Assembly (NCBI GenBank): GCA_002328035.1
Contig: DCVL01000016.1
Span: 1-27,637, forward strand
Length of the DNA: 27,637 bases
DNA from: Geobacter sp. UBA2189
GTDB lineage: Bacteria > Desulfobacterota > Desulfuromonadia > Geobacterales > Pseudopelobacteraceae
Reading direction: 5' to 3'
Shown: in pieces, positions 15,212 to 24,275 of the stretch
Layout: each line of letters starts with the position of its first letter
How positions within the stretch are numbered: position 1 is the stretch's first letter
Translations under genes and position numbers: made by a program
The notes under the pieces: model-generated
What the model was told of the DNA's origin: nothing
The model's database searches: none
What the model saw: the letters and a program-made list of their open reading frames with translations, nothing else

Positions 15212-18028
15212 ATGCTGCATGATCAGATCATCATCAAAGGCGCCTCGGAGCATAACCTCAAATCAATTGACGTAACCATTCCACGCGACAAACTTGTTGT
15301 TATCACAGGGCTCTCCGGTTCAGGCAAATCAACTCTGGCGTTTGATACCATCTACGCTGAGGGACAGCGGCGTTACGTCGAGTCACTTTCTGCTTACGCC
15401 AGACAGTTCCTTGAGCAGATGGAAAAACCGGATGTTGAGTCTATTGAAGGACTCTCTCCCGCCATCTCCATTGAGCAGAAGACCACATCAAAAAACCCCC
15501 GCTCCACAGTAGGCACTGTCACAGAGATCTACGACTATCTTCGTCTGCTGTTTGCCCGTATAGGCCAACCCCATTGCCACAGCTGCGGCAAACCTATAAC
15601 AGCCCAGACCGTTTCCCAGATGGTCGATCGTATCATGGCTCTGCCGGAGGGAACCAGGCTTATACTGCTCGCCCCGATGGTTCGTGGGCGCAAGGGAGAA
15701 TACAGAAAAGAGCTTCAGCAGTTGCGCAAAGAAGGTTTTACCCGTCTTCTTATCGACGGGATTCAGCATGAACTCTCCGAAGAGATCGAGCTGGACAAGA
15801 AGAAAAAGCATGACATTGATATCGTAGTAGATCGTCTGGTGGTAAAGGGTGGTATTGCCCGTCGGCTTGCCGACTCGCTTGAAACCGCTCTGGCTCATGC
15901 CGATGGAATTGTAAAGGTAGAGGTTACAGGAGAAAAACCGATCCTCTTTTCTGAAAAACTGGCCTGTATAGAATGCGGGATCTCCTACCCCGAGATCGCC
16001 CCCCGCATGTTCTCGTTTAACAATCCATATGGCGCATGCCCTGATTGCACGGGACTTGGCACGCGGATGTACTTTGATGCCGAAATGGTGATTCCCAATC
16101 CTTTGCTCTCGATACGGGAAGGAGCTATCGCCCCGTGGGAAAAACGGCTCGGCTCTCCTTTTCATCAGATGATCCTTGAGTCGCTCGCCCAGAGGTACAA
16201 GTTTGACCTCAACACCCCTTTCCAAGAACTTTCCCAAGAGGTTCAACAGGTTATTCTGAATGGAACAGCAGGCGAACAGGTTGAATTCTGGTGGGAAGAT
16301 GATCGTGGCAAACGTCACAGCTACAGCAAGGAATTTGAAGGGGTTTTAAGCAATCTTGAACGGCGTTACCGCGAGACAGAGTCCGAGATGATCCGCGAAG
16401 AGCTGACCCCTTATATGAATGTGATGCCATGTCCTACCTGCAACGGAGCAAGGCTCAAGCCGGAGGCTCTTCATATCCTGGTTGGGGGTAAAAACATCCA
16501 ACAGGTCACATCCCTCTCCATCAGGGACAGTCTGAGGTTTTTTGATGAATTATCACTCTCTGAAAAGGAACAGGAGATAGCCCGCCGGATACTCAAGGAA
16601 ATCCGTGAACGGCTTGGCTTTCTGGTCAACGTTGGACTAGATTATCTCTCCCTTGATCGCACCTCCGGAACCCTCTCAGGCGGTGAAGGTCAGCGGATTC
16701 GGCTCGCAACGCAAATAGGCTCTTCTCTTGTGGGAGTGCTGTATATCCTTGATGAACCTTCAATCGGTCTGCACCAGCGGGACAATGACCGGCTACTGAC
16801 CACATTGCGCCATTTGCGGGATATCGGCAATACGGTGCTGGTTGTAGAGCATGATGAAGATACAATCCTGGCAGCGGATCATGTTATTGATATGGGGCCT
16901 GGCGCCGGTGTACATGGCGGGGAGATTGTTGCCCAGGGAACTCCGCAAGAGATCATATCCAATCCTGCCTCTCTGACCGGTCGCTACCTCTCAGGTGAGC
17001 TGACCATTCCGGTTCCAAAGAAACGAAGAAAGGCCAAGCGTTGTATCACCATATCCGGTGCTTCTGAAAACAACCTTAAAGGGATTGATCTGGAGATACC
17101 GTTAGGGGTAATGACCTGCGTAACCGGTGTTTCCGGCTCCGGCAAATCGACGCTTGTTGTTGATACGCTTCACAAGGCGCTTTCCCAGCGGCTCTACAAA
17201 AGCCGTGAGAAAGCTGGAGCTTTCACTGATATTTCCGGCCTTGAGCATCTGGACAAGGTTATAAACATTGACCAATCCCCGATAGGTCGTACTCCTCGCA
17301 GCAACCCGGCCACCTACACCGGTGTATTTGGGGATATTCGTGAGCTGTTTGCCAATCTGCCGGAATCAAAGGTCAGGGGATATAAAGCAGGACGCTATTC
17401 CTTCAACGTAAAGGGTGGGAGGTGCGAGGCCTGTTCAGGTGACGGAATTATCAAGATTGAGATGCACTTTCTGCCGGATGTCTATGTGCAGTGTGAACTG
17501 TGCAAAGGGGCGCGCTACAACCGCGAGACCCTGGAGGTGCTATACAAAGGGAGATCCATTGCCGATGTATTGAACATGACAGTTGAGCAGGCGGTTGAAT
17601 TTCTGGGAGCTATCCCAAGGATCAAGAATAAGCTGAAGACACTTGAACAGGTGGGGCTGGGCTATATCACCCTGGGTCAGTCAGCAACCACACTTTCAGG
17701 CGGAGAGGCACAACGGGTCAAATTATCAAAAGAACTTTCAAAACGGGCAACCGGAAGAACCATTTACATCCTGGATGAACCTACAACCGGTCTCCATTTT
17801 GCGGATATTGCAAAACTGCTGGATGTGCTGCACCGTCTTGTTGATACAGGAAATACGATCGTAATTATTGAACATAATCTGGATGTTATAAAAACTGCTG
17901 ACTGGATAGTGGATCTGGGACCGGAAGGGGGCGACCGTGGCGGCGAGCTGGTGGCCTGCGGCACACCCGAAGAGGTTGCAAAGGCGACAAGATCCTGGAC
18001 AGGCAGGTTCTTGCAGAAGATGTTGTAG
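15212..18028 (+). CDS. uvrA: UvrABC excinuclease subunit A
   Basis: DNA-damage recognition ATPase of nucleotide excision repair; acts as a dimer with UvrB. About 938 aa, standard length. Two ABC modules: first Walker A GLSGSGKS at 33-40 and signature LSGGEGQRIRL; second Walker A GVSGSGKST near 639 and signature LSGGEAQRVKL. The insertion domain (KTTSKNPRSTVGTVTEIYDYLR) and the zinc module with CEAC...CELC near 738-765 are present, as is the first CHSCG site. The frame is open back to a GTG at 15161, but homologues begin M-x-HD-x-I-I-I-x-GA, matching the ATG at 15212. GGAG is 17 nt away, so initiation is not ideal. No uvrB nearby. Confidence 0.96.
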   Translation: MLHDQIIIKGASEHNLKSIDVTIPRDKLVVITGLSGSGKSTLAFDTIYAEGQRRYVESLSAYARQFLEQMEKPDVESIEGLSPAISIEQKTTSKNPRSTVGTVTEIYDYLRLLFARIGQPHCHSCGKPITAQTVSQMVDRIMALPEGTRLILLAPMVRGRKGEYRKELQQLRKEGFTRLLIDGIQHELSEEIELDKKKKHDIDIVVDRLVVKGGIARRLADSLETALAHADGIVKVEVTGEKPILFSEKLACIECGISYPEIAPRMFSFNNPYGACPDCTGLGTRMYFDAEMVIPNPLLSIREGAIAPWEKRLGSPFHQMILESLAQRYKFDLNTPFQELSQEVQQVILNGTAGEQVEFWWEDDRGKRHSYSKEFEGVLSNLERRYRETESEMIREELTPYMNVMPCPTCNGARLKPEALHILVGGKNIQQVTSLSIRDSLRFFDELSLSEKEQEIARRILKEIRERLGFLVNVGLDYLSLDRTSGTLSGGEGQRIRLATQIGSSLVGVLYILDEPSIGLHQRDNDRLLTTLRHLRDIGNTVLVVEHDEDTILAADHVIDMGPGAGVHGGEIVAQGTPQEIISNPASLTGRYLSGELTIPVPKKRRKAKRCITISGASENNLKGIDLEIPLGVMTCVTGVSGSGKSTLVVDTLHKALSQRLYKSREKAGAFTDISGLEHLDKVINIDQSPIGRTPRSNPATYTGVFGDIRELFANLPESKVRGYKAGRYSFNVKGGRCEACSGDGIIKIEMHFLPDVYVQCELCKGARYNRETLEVLYKGRSIADVLNMTVEQAVEFLGAIPRIKNKLKTLEQVGLGYITLGQSATTLSGGEAQRVKLSKELSKRATGRTIYILDEPTTGLHFADIAKLLDVLHRLVDTGNTIVIIEHNLDVIKTADWIVDLGPEGGDRGGELVACGTPEEVAKATRSWTGRFLQKML

Positions 18029-18081
18029 ACCATCCCCCTTTTTATTGACGCAGGCCATCCTGAAGGGCTACAGTTCCTCTC

Positions 18082-19437
18082 ATGTTTTCCCTGTTTAGCC
18101 GCATAATACCCTGCCTGGACAACAAACCCTCCTCAATCCGATGCATGGTGTTCCGTCTATCGATGCCTGTACTGCTTTCCTCGCTCTTTCAGCGTCTGGT
18201 CGCTATTGTTGACATATTCCTCACCGGCGGACTGGGAGCCTCCGCTCTTGCCGCAACAGGTCTGGGACAGCTTCAGGTGTTTGTCACAATGACTATCTTC
18301 TGGGGATTATCCACCGGAACCACGGTTGTTATCGCTCATCTGAAAGGTTCAGGACGAGATGAAGAGGCAAAAAAAGCAGCGGTTACCGCTATATTTTTCT
18401 GTATTTTTCTGACTGCCCTGGTTTCAATGGCCGGAGCCTACGGCGGTGGCGATCTTGCCAGATTGATGGGAGCCAGCCCGGAGGTTCAGGCGCTGGCAAA
18501 CCAGTATATAAAACTGGTCTTTATCTGGCTTATCTGGACCACCGGAGTAAATATCCTGTCCGCTATAATGCATGGGGTAGGCAACACCCGAACACCTATG
18601 GAAGCCATCATACTGGTAAATATCCTTCATCTACTGCTTGCATGGCCTCTGATATACGGAAAACTGGGCATGCCCGCTCTTGGTGTAAGAGGCGCTGCCA
18701 TTGCGATAAACTTTTCTGAATTCATCGGATGCAGCTATCTCCTTTGGCAGGCGATACGAAAAGGATATTTGGGTTTCAGTCTGCCAGACCGCCAGCTTTT
18801 CAGCAGGATCTGGCAGGTAGGCTGGCCTGTAGCTCTTGAAAGGATTGCCCAGCAGAGTGGTCAACTGGTCTACTCAAGCGTCATAATCAGCTATGGAACC
18901 ACAGCCTACGCAGCTCATCAGATAGGTCTTTCTATCGAGTCCCTCTCTTTTATGCCCGGGGCAGGGATGGGAATAGCGGCAGCTACACTTATGGGGCGGT
19001 CTCTTGGCGCTAAAAAATATCAGCGCGCCCATGTAACTCATGTTGAGGCGCTACGATTGGCGCTTGTGGTTATGGGGATTATGGCTGCTGTTTTTCTGGC
19101 AATACCTCAATACATGGTGATGATCTTTTCCAGCGACCCTGATGTTATCAGGCAGGGGACGGTGTTTTTAAGGATAGTTGCCTTTGCCCAGATTCCGCTG
19201 GCAATCTCCTTTGTTTACGCAGGTTCTCTGCGCGGGGCAGGTGATACCTTCTACGTATTTATCGTAACACTGCTGACTATGTGGGGGGTAAGGGTGCTTC
19301 TGGCCTGGATAGCCGGACCAGTGCTACATCTGTCATTGTATGTGGTATGGGGCGTTTTTCTTGTTGACTGGTATGCCAGGGCAATTGCCTTTGCCATGCG
19401 GTACCACAAGCGGGATCTCCATTCATCAGTAATTTAA
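18082..19437 (+). CDS. MATE family efflux transporter
   Basis: Inner-membrane drug/sodium or drug/proton antiporter. 451 aa with about 12 hydrophobic segments in two similar halves, each opening with the MATE pattern: FRLSMPVLLSSLFQRLVAIVDIFLTGGLGASALAATGL in the first half, and RIWQVGWPVALERIAQQSGQLVYS in the second. The AIMHGVGNTRTPM and GSLRGAGDTFYV repeats are typical. An alternative start is the ATG at 18145 (MVFRLSM), which would remove a 21-residue cytoplasmic lead. It follows uvrA by 53 nt and is convergent with the histidine kinase gene. Substrate unknown. Confidence 0.9.
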   Translation: MFSLFSRIIPCLDNKPSSIRCMVFRLSMPVLLSSLFQRLVAIVDIFLTGGLGASALAATGLGQLQVFVTMTIFWGLSTGTTVVIAHLKGSGRDEEAKKAAVTAIFFCIFLTALVSMAGAYGGGDLARLMGASPEVQALANQYIKLVFIWLIWTTGVNILSAIMHGVGNTRTPMEAIILVNILHLLLAWPLIYGKLGMPALGVRGAAIAINFSEFIGCSYLLWQAIRKGYLGFSLPDRQLFSRIWQVGWPVALERIAQQSGQLVYSSVIISYGTTAYAAHQIGLSIESLSFMPGAGMGIAAATLMGRSLGAKKYQRAHVTHVEALRLALVVMGIMAAVFLAIPQYMVMIFSSDPDVIRQGTVFLRIVAFAQIPLAISFVYAGSLRGAGDTFYVFIVTLLTMWGVRVLLAWIAGPVLHLSLYVVWGVFLVDWYARAIAFAMRYHKRDLHSSVI

Positions 19438-19454
19438 TAATCACTGCCTTGTAA

Positions 19455-22049
19455 TCAACTCCTCTTTTCCTTGCCAATATCCTCCAGCACCCTGGCCATC
19501 TCCTGAAAAAGCTTGGCAACCTGCAGCGGCTTTGACAGATACCCATCAAATCCAGCGTTAAGCAACCTCTCTCTGTCCCCCACAATCGCATGTGCAGTCA
19601 GGGCTATAATCGGGGTATGCTGCTTCGTTTCATCCTCTTTGGCTCTTATTGAGGCCAAGGCCTTAAGCCCGTCCATTACCGGCATCTGTATATCCATCAA
19701 CACCAGATCGACAGGAGAGCTATTCCAGGTATCAAGCGCCTCCTTACCGTTATTGGCCAACATGGAGATATGCCCTTTCTTGCGAAGGATCTCAGCCACA
19801 AAGCGTTGATTTACCGGCTGATCTTCCGCAATCAGTACAGTCAGTGGTCGATCAGGATAATTTTCTGTTACAGCAACATCATTCCTATCCGGTTCTGTTG
19901 GCAACATGCCCAGCTTTGCCAATTTAAGCGGCACTACAAATCTGAAGGTACTACCAAAACCTGGACGACTGGTAACAGAGATGCTTCCATTCATCAACTC
20001 AACCAGCTGCTTGCAGATAGCCAGCCCCAATCCGGTTCCTCCGTATTTCCGAGTAGTTGAACTATTGGCCTGGATATAAGGTTCAAAGACAGATCTCTGG
20101 GTTACCTCATCCATCCCAATCCCGCTGTCCTGAACCTCAATAGAGAAATAGACCGATTCATCAGTCATCTTCTCTGTCGCTGCCCGCACCAGGATCTCCC
20201 CGCCACTTGTAAATTTGATAGCGTTGTTAACAAGGTTGTTCAAAACCTGGGTCAAACGATGAGGATCACCTAGCAGAACCTCTGGCATACCATGCTGGAT
20301 GCTCAGGTTAACCTGTAGATCCTTGGCCTGAGCTCTCAATCTCATTACCCGCAAAGCATCATTAAGAAGCTTTTTGGGCAAGAACGGTAATTCCTCCAAC
20401 TCCAGCTTGCCTGCCTCAATCTTTGAAAAATCAAGTATATCGTTGATAACGGTAAGCAGGCTGTCGGCAGAGGTTTCTATGTTATCCACAAACTCACGCT
20501 GAAGCGGGGGCATCTCCATATCGTGGAGCAGTTGCACCATCCCTGAAATGCCGTTAAGCGGAGTTCTTATCTCATGGCTCATAACAGCAAGAAAACGGCT
20601 TTTGGCCTCATTGGCCTCTTTCAGCTCTGCCATTGTGCTGCAAAGAGAGTTCTCATGTATTTTTTGCCCTGTTATATCAAAGAAAATGGTTGCAAAAAGA
20701 TCTAACCCTATACGACATACCGATACATTCAGATAACGAGCATTCTTTTTTAAATAGAACTCAAAACTGCTGCACTGCCCGTTAGTCAGAACTGTTTCGA
20801 ACTTGTCCAGAAAAGGTATCTCTCCCTCGGCAAACAGCTTGCTTGCCAAATTTCCAACGACCTTATCGCGTGGGAGCTCCATAATCAGTTCAAAACTTTT
20901 ATTCACCTCTTCAAATAGATAATCAACCGGCCTTCCGTCTTCACCGTAAAGCATCCTCTGTACAGAGCCACCTTCCTCCATCGCATTAAAGAAGGAGCGG
21001 AACCTTTCTTCACTATCAAGCAGTCTGTTGGACATCTCCTGCAGGCTTTCCTGCAAGACGGCAAACTCATCCTGGCGTTCAGACAGAGTCTCCAAGGCTC
21101 CAGAGTCCCCCTCCCCCCTCCGTCTTACAGCATCCGTCAAAGACTCCAGCGGACGACTTAAACGTCCTGCAAGGATATAGATGATTATGATTCCGATACT
21201 GCAGAGGAACGAATTTACCAGCGCCTTTTTTAAAAGCCTGCCACGCGCCTCGGCAAAGATCTGTGATTTGGGGATTGTTACTCTAAGGTACCATTGTCCT
21301 GTAACGCTGTCGCTCAGGCGTTCTGCAGGGGTAATTATCTGCAATGAATTACCCGTATCCGATACGGTCTGGTTTTCTGTCTTTTCCGGCATTTGTGAAG
21401 GGAGGTTCCCTGCTGAAACTCTGTCACTGCTGTATAGAAATCTGGTTTTGTCAAGCAGTTCAAATCTTAATCTGTCTGCACCGGTCATCCGGTATGATTG
21501 AAATCCGTTAACCATCTCCATAACACTTTTTAAAGGTATGGTTGCGACTATCACCCCTTTTAATGGAGATGAGTCCCTCCTTACCGGCGCAAAAAACTGC
21601 AGCTTAGGAAATTCATCCACCTCTGAGGCCTGAAGATAAAAACTGCTATCCCCCGCCATACCACGCTTCCATGCCATATTCCTGCTTGATGCACCTGTAC
21701 CGTTTCCTGATGAATCGGCGGCAAGAATGCCGTTTGTATCAATAAAGGTAAGCCGTTCAAGTGGGGCTGAACCACCGCAAAAATCGGCCAGACGGCGATT
21801 GATTGATCCAGAGCTCCTTCCCGACTCGTTTAAAAAGGCAGATTTGGCGACCATCTCAATATCATGTGAAAGCTTGAGCAAAACCAGATCAAGGCTGCGA
21901 ACCGTTTGCTGACTGACAGCCATAAGATTTCGTGTGGCAACCTGCTGGTCATGTCGAATAGCCCCTAAATGGCTAAGCATCAACTCAACACCAATAATAA
22001 GCAGTGTCAATAAGGTAAAAGCCATTGTTAAACGGGTGCGGAACGTCAT
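19455..22049 (-). CDS. Membrane-bound hybrid sensor histidine kinase
   Basis: 864 aa. Order of domains: TM1 about 8-28; a periplasmic sensor of about 250 residues (30-275), Cache-like; TM2 about 277-295; HAMP about 296-345; PAS about 350-465; HisKA with the phospho-accepting H492 in AVMSHEIRTPLNG; HATPase with N box (NNLVNNAIKF), G1 (DSGIGMD) and G2 (GGTGLGLAI) at about 595-708; and a C-terminal receiver (737-855) with DD-type acidic pair at E742/D743, phospho-acceptor D786 in LVLMDIQMPVMDG and K840. All catalytic residues are present. AAGGA lies just upstream of the ATG. No separate response regulator or Hpt protein is adjacent, so its output is unknown. Confidence 0.92.
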   Translation of the reverse strand: MTFRTRLTMAFTLLTLLIIGVELMLSHLGAIRHDQQVATRNLMAVSQQTVRSLDLVLLKLSHDIEMVAKSAFLNESGRSSGSINRRLADFCGGSAPLERLTFIDTNGILAADSSGNGTGASSRNMAWKRGMAGDSSFYLQASEVDEFPKLQFFAPVRRDSSPLKGVIVATIPLKSVMEMVNGFQSYRMTGADRLRFELLDKTRFLYSSDRVSAGNLPSQMPEKTENQTVSDTGNSLQIITPAERLSDSVTGQWYLRVTIPKSQIFAEARGRLLKKALVNSFLCSIGIIIIYILAGRLSRPLESLTDAVRRRGEGDSGALETLSERQDEFAVLQESLQEMSNRLLDSEERFRSFFNAMEEGGSVQRMLYGEDGRPVDYLFEEVNKSFELIMELPRDKVVGNLASKLFAEGEIPFLDKFETVLTNGQCSSFEFYLKKNARYLNVSVCRIGLDLFATIFFDITGQKIHENSLCSTMAELKEANEAKSRFLAVMSHEIRTPLNGISGMVQLLHDMEMPPLQREFVDNIETSADSLLTVINDILDFSKIEAGKLELEELPFLPKKLLNDALRVMRLRAQAKDLQVNLSIQHGMPEVLLGDPHRLTQVLNNLVNNAIKFTSGGEILVRAATEKMTDESVYFSIEVQDSGIGMDEVTQRSVFEPYIQANSSTTRKYGGTGLGLAICKQLVELMNGSISVTSRPGFGSTFRFVVPLKLAKLGMLPTEPDRNDVAVTENYPDRPLTVLIAEDQPVNQRFVAEILRKKGHISMLANNGKEALDTWNSSPVDLVLMDIQMPVMDGLKALASIRAKEDETKQHTPIIALTAHAIVGDRERLLNAGFDGYLSKPLQVAKLFQEMARVLEDIGKEKRS

Positions 22050-22099
22050 CGGATCTGTCCTTGCTTATAAATCTGTCTTCCCAGCCAGTTTACCACCTA

Positions 22100-22879
22100 T
22101 CATTCATCTTGCAACCGCTCTTCCTTTTTCCCGATCTTTATCGAAAGAGGCCAGACAACCCTACGCCTGGCATTACCCCAGATTGCATTCAGCTCTTCAG
22201 CAAGTGGAATAACCGGATCAGAGTTATAGATCTCCTTATAGCGGCTAGTGGCTGACCAGCTCCGCAGATAACCTGCCAGATCGTCCAGAGTCCAGTCAAC
22301 CGCCATGGCAAATTCCGGCGGAACAAACTCTTCAAACGGAAAGAACAGATCTGAATAGCCGTTTTCAACATGACGCCTCTCCGGTGGCCAGCATGAGCCA
22401 ACAGTTTCATAATAAAAACGATCAAGCAGACTCTGAACCTTTTCAGAAGAATTCCCTTCAGCCCTGAATATCCCGTAAGTCCAGACAGCAAGGACTCCTC
22501 CAGGCTTAAGAACCCTCTGTACCTCTGCATAAAAACTGTTCAGGTCAAACCAGTGCAGAGCCTGAGCCACCGTAACCAGATCAGCAGATTGATCGGGCAG
22601 TTCAGAGCTGTCCGCTGCGGCAACATGGTATTTAACATTTCCCTTTTTGGCTGCTGATTCAATCTGGGTTGCGCTGGCATCGGTAGCCCAAACCGTTTTA
22701 AAATAATCCGCCAGCGCAACTGCCGCCTGCCCTGTGCCAGTTGCGCAATCCCAGACCAGCTTACGCTCCGGAACAGCCTCGGCCAACCATACAAAAAGTT
22801 CTTCAGGATAAACGGGGCGATAGGTTGCATAATGCTCTGATACATGGGCAAAATGGTCGGTAAATTTTTTTTGTGTCAC
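22100..22879 (-). CDS. Class I SAM-dependent methyltransferase (Methyltransf_11 type)
   Basis: 259 aa. The Rossmann motif I is VWDCATGTGQAAVAL at about 42-56, motif II is VWATDASATQI, motif IV is LVTVAQALHWFDLNSF, and the post-motif is VLKPGGVLAVW. The family resembles small-molecule O- or C-methyltransferases with the opening FTDHFAHVSEHYATYRPVYPEELF; the substrate is unknown. The frame is open to an ATG at 22957, but I chose the GTG at 22879: GGAG lies 7 nt before it and homologues begin near the FTDHF motif. It is 50 nt upstream of the histidine kinase gene on the same strand and divergent from the ABC gene. Confidence 0.85.
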   Translation of the reverse strand: MTQKKFTDHFAHVSEHYATYRPVYPEELFVWLAEAVPERKLVWDCATGTGQAAVALADYFKTVWATDASATQIESAAKKGNVKYHVAAADSSELPDQSADLVTVAQALHWFDLNSFYAEVQRVLKPGGVLAVWTYGIFRAEGNSSEKVQSLLDRFYYETVGSCWPPERRHVENGYSDLFFPFEEFVPPEFAMAVDWTLDDLAGYLRSWSATSRYKEIYNSDPVIPLAEELNAIWGNARRRVVWPLSIKIGKKEERLQDE

Positions 22880-23009
22880 TGACAACTCCAGGATTGATTT
22901 ATAATTCTTCCAACTACCTGATTCCAGAAACCATATCCTTCTTATACAGCTTGACACCTTTTCTAAGCCGTATATAACATACAGTGCAACCCCTTATAAA
23001 GAGGATACA

Positions 23010-23765
23010 ATGACAGATGAAGAATCCTGCATACGGATGGAAAAGGTCTCCTACAATGTTGGAGGACGAACCATACTGACGGACTTTGACCTCCTTCTGG
23101 AACAAGGGGTAAACAGAACCATCCTCGGAGTAAGCGGCTCCGGCAAAACCACCATTCTTAAGCTTATCCTGGGTCTGATAAAACCCCAGACAGGCATGAT
23201 ATCAATCAACGGCCTTGAGATTACAGGAAAACCGGAATCGGAATACCGTGAGCAGCGCAAGAAGATAGCCATAGTCTTTCAGGGTGGCGCTCTTTTTGAT
23301 TCTATGACAGTCGGAGAGAATGTCGGTTACCGTCTGTTTGAGGAAGGCAGACTCTCTCAGGCCGAGATTGAAGAGATCGTCCGCGAAAAGCTCCGCTTTG
23401 TAGGAGTGGAGCCTGCTCTTGATCTCTACCCTGCAGAGCTTTCCGGAGGAATGAAGAAGCGGGTAGCCATTGCCCGCGCCCTGGCTGCTGACCCCGAATA
23501 CATCTTCTTTGATGAACCCACAACCGGCCTTGATCCGATCGGGGTCTATAACATTATAAGCCTTATGAACCGCCTGCAGGAGGCTGGCAAGACGACCCTG
23601 ATGGTTACCCATGATCTGCCGACAGCCTTTGCCACATCCCTCCGTTTCTCGCTGATCCACGAATCAAGACTGGCCTTTGAGGGAACCGAAGAAGAACTGC
23701 GTAACAGCCCTCTACCCAATGTTCAGGAATTTCTCCAACCATCAGAAAAATCCCTGTTTGTCTGA
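23010..23765 (+). CDS. MlaF-like ABC transporter ATP-binding protein
   Basis: 251 aa. Walker A GVSGSGKTT at 40-48, Q-loop with the MlaF-type FQGGALFDSMTVGENV (89-104), signature LSGGMKKRVAIARAL (144-157), Walker B IFFDEPTTGLDP (D168, E169), H-loop VTHD. This Q-loop and signature are typical of the ATPase that works with MlaE permease and an MlaD MCE protein in phospholipid transport between outer and inner membranes. Neither mlaE nor mlaD is adjacent here, so it is an orphan within this window. GAGGA precedes the ATG. Confidence 0.9.
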   Translation: MTDEESCIRMEKVSYNVGGRTILTDFDLLLEQGVNRTILGVSGSGKTTILKLILGLIKPQTGMISINGLEITGKPESEYREQRKKIAIVFQGGALFDSMTVGENVGYRLFEEGRLSQAEIEEIVREKLRFVGVEPALDLYPAELSGGMKKRVAIARALAADPEYIFFDEPTTGLDPIGVYNIISLMNRLQEAGKTTLMVTHDLPTAFATSLRFSLIHESRLAFEGTEEELRNSPLPNVQEFLQPSEKSLFV

Positions 23766-24014
23766 AAAGGGTATCTGGTTACAGGTGACGGGGGACTGCT
23801 GGTGCTGAAGCGACATGCAGTCCATTCGCTGCGTAAGGAAATGGAGTTGGTTAAGTAATTAGGGGTTTGAGCAAAATGGCTCCTTATTTTGATAACCGAT
23901 CCGAAATTGCCATGATCTCTTCTCTTACGGGAAGATGGGTGGAAGGTGGTAAGGCAGGTTTTACCGTTTGACGAGCCGGTTCTGGCAGATTATGCTTTCC
24001 AAAACCTAACGGCG
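23766..24014. other. Gene-poor stretch at the edge of the accessory region
   Basis: 249 nt with no convincing gene. It contains a 7-bp inverted repeat GGACTGC (23793-23799) / GCAGTCC (23817-23823) with a 17-nt loop and no T run, and a few short open stretches in different frames (for example codons ending HSLRKEMELVK before a stop at about 23856). These may be decayed gene remnants. It marks the change from housekeeping genes to the toxin-antitoxin and restriction-modification region. Confidence 0.4.
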
Positions 24015-24041
24015 ATGGAGTTCGCCATAACCGCTTGTTAG
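24006..24041. repeat. Imperfect hairpin, weakly attC-like, over the toxin 5' end
   Basis: CTAAC (24006-24010) and GTTAG (24037-24041) bracket an inner hairpin GGCGA (24011-24015) / TCGCC (24022-24026) with a 6-nt loop; 10 nt are left unpaired on one side. The outer ends ACCTAAC and GTTAGCC come within one base of the integron attC boxes RYYYAAC and GTTRRRY. At about 40 nt it is shorter than known attC sites and no integrase gene is present, so this is only a resemblance. Confidence 0.3.
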
Positions 24042-24275
24042 CCTAAGCTTCCTGTGCGTGTCAGGGAGGTTTTGTTTCAGCTTGTCCGGGATATTCAAGC
24101 AACCGATCCAGTTCGAGGTGATTGGCTCAACTACTCAAAGTTGTCGGATGGCGAGCATCATTGCCATATCAAGAAGGGGCAGCCAACGTTTGTTGCTGTC
24201 TGGCGGGAAGATAAAGGCAGGATCAGGTTTGTGGAGGTTATATATGCAGGTACACACGAAAAAGCACCCTACTAA
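24015..24275 (+). pseudogene. RelE/HigB-like toxin gene, probably broken by an in-frame TAG
   Basis: The intact part, from a GTG at 24054, is 73 aa with YSKL, HHCHIKKGQPTFVAVW and VEVIYAGTHEKAPY. This resembles small RelE-superfamily mRNA-interferase toxins, often listed as 'cytotoxic translational repressor'. Toxin-like sequence continues in frame upstream of that GTG (PKLPVRVREV, a usual helix start) until a TAG at 24039-24041. Beyond that the same frame has MEFAITAC from an ATG at 24015. The simplest reading is one toxin gene of 86 codons with a nonsense change at codon 9. Neither start has a ribosome site. Alternatively the GTG form is a short functional protein. It overlaps the antitoxin gene by 32 nt, in HigBA-like order. 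Confidence 0.55.

Noticed and set aside
15488..16318. 276-codon open frame on the minus strand within uvrA
   Set aside because: It is fully antisense to a certain gene, has no recognisable domain, and its composition follows from uvrA codon use.
23793..23823. GGACTGC/GCAGTCC repeat as the terminator of the ABC ATPase gene
   Set aside because: The loop is 17 nt and no T run follows, so it does not fit an intrinsic terminator.
24058..24243. Longer N-terminus for the XRE antitoxin (62 extra residues)
   Set aside because: This stretch is the toxin coding sequence read in another frame; the ATG at 24244 has an excellent GGAGG site.
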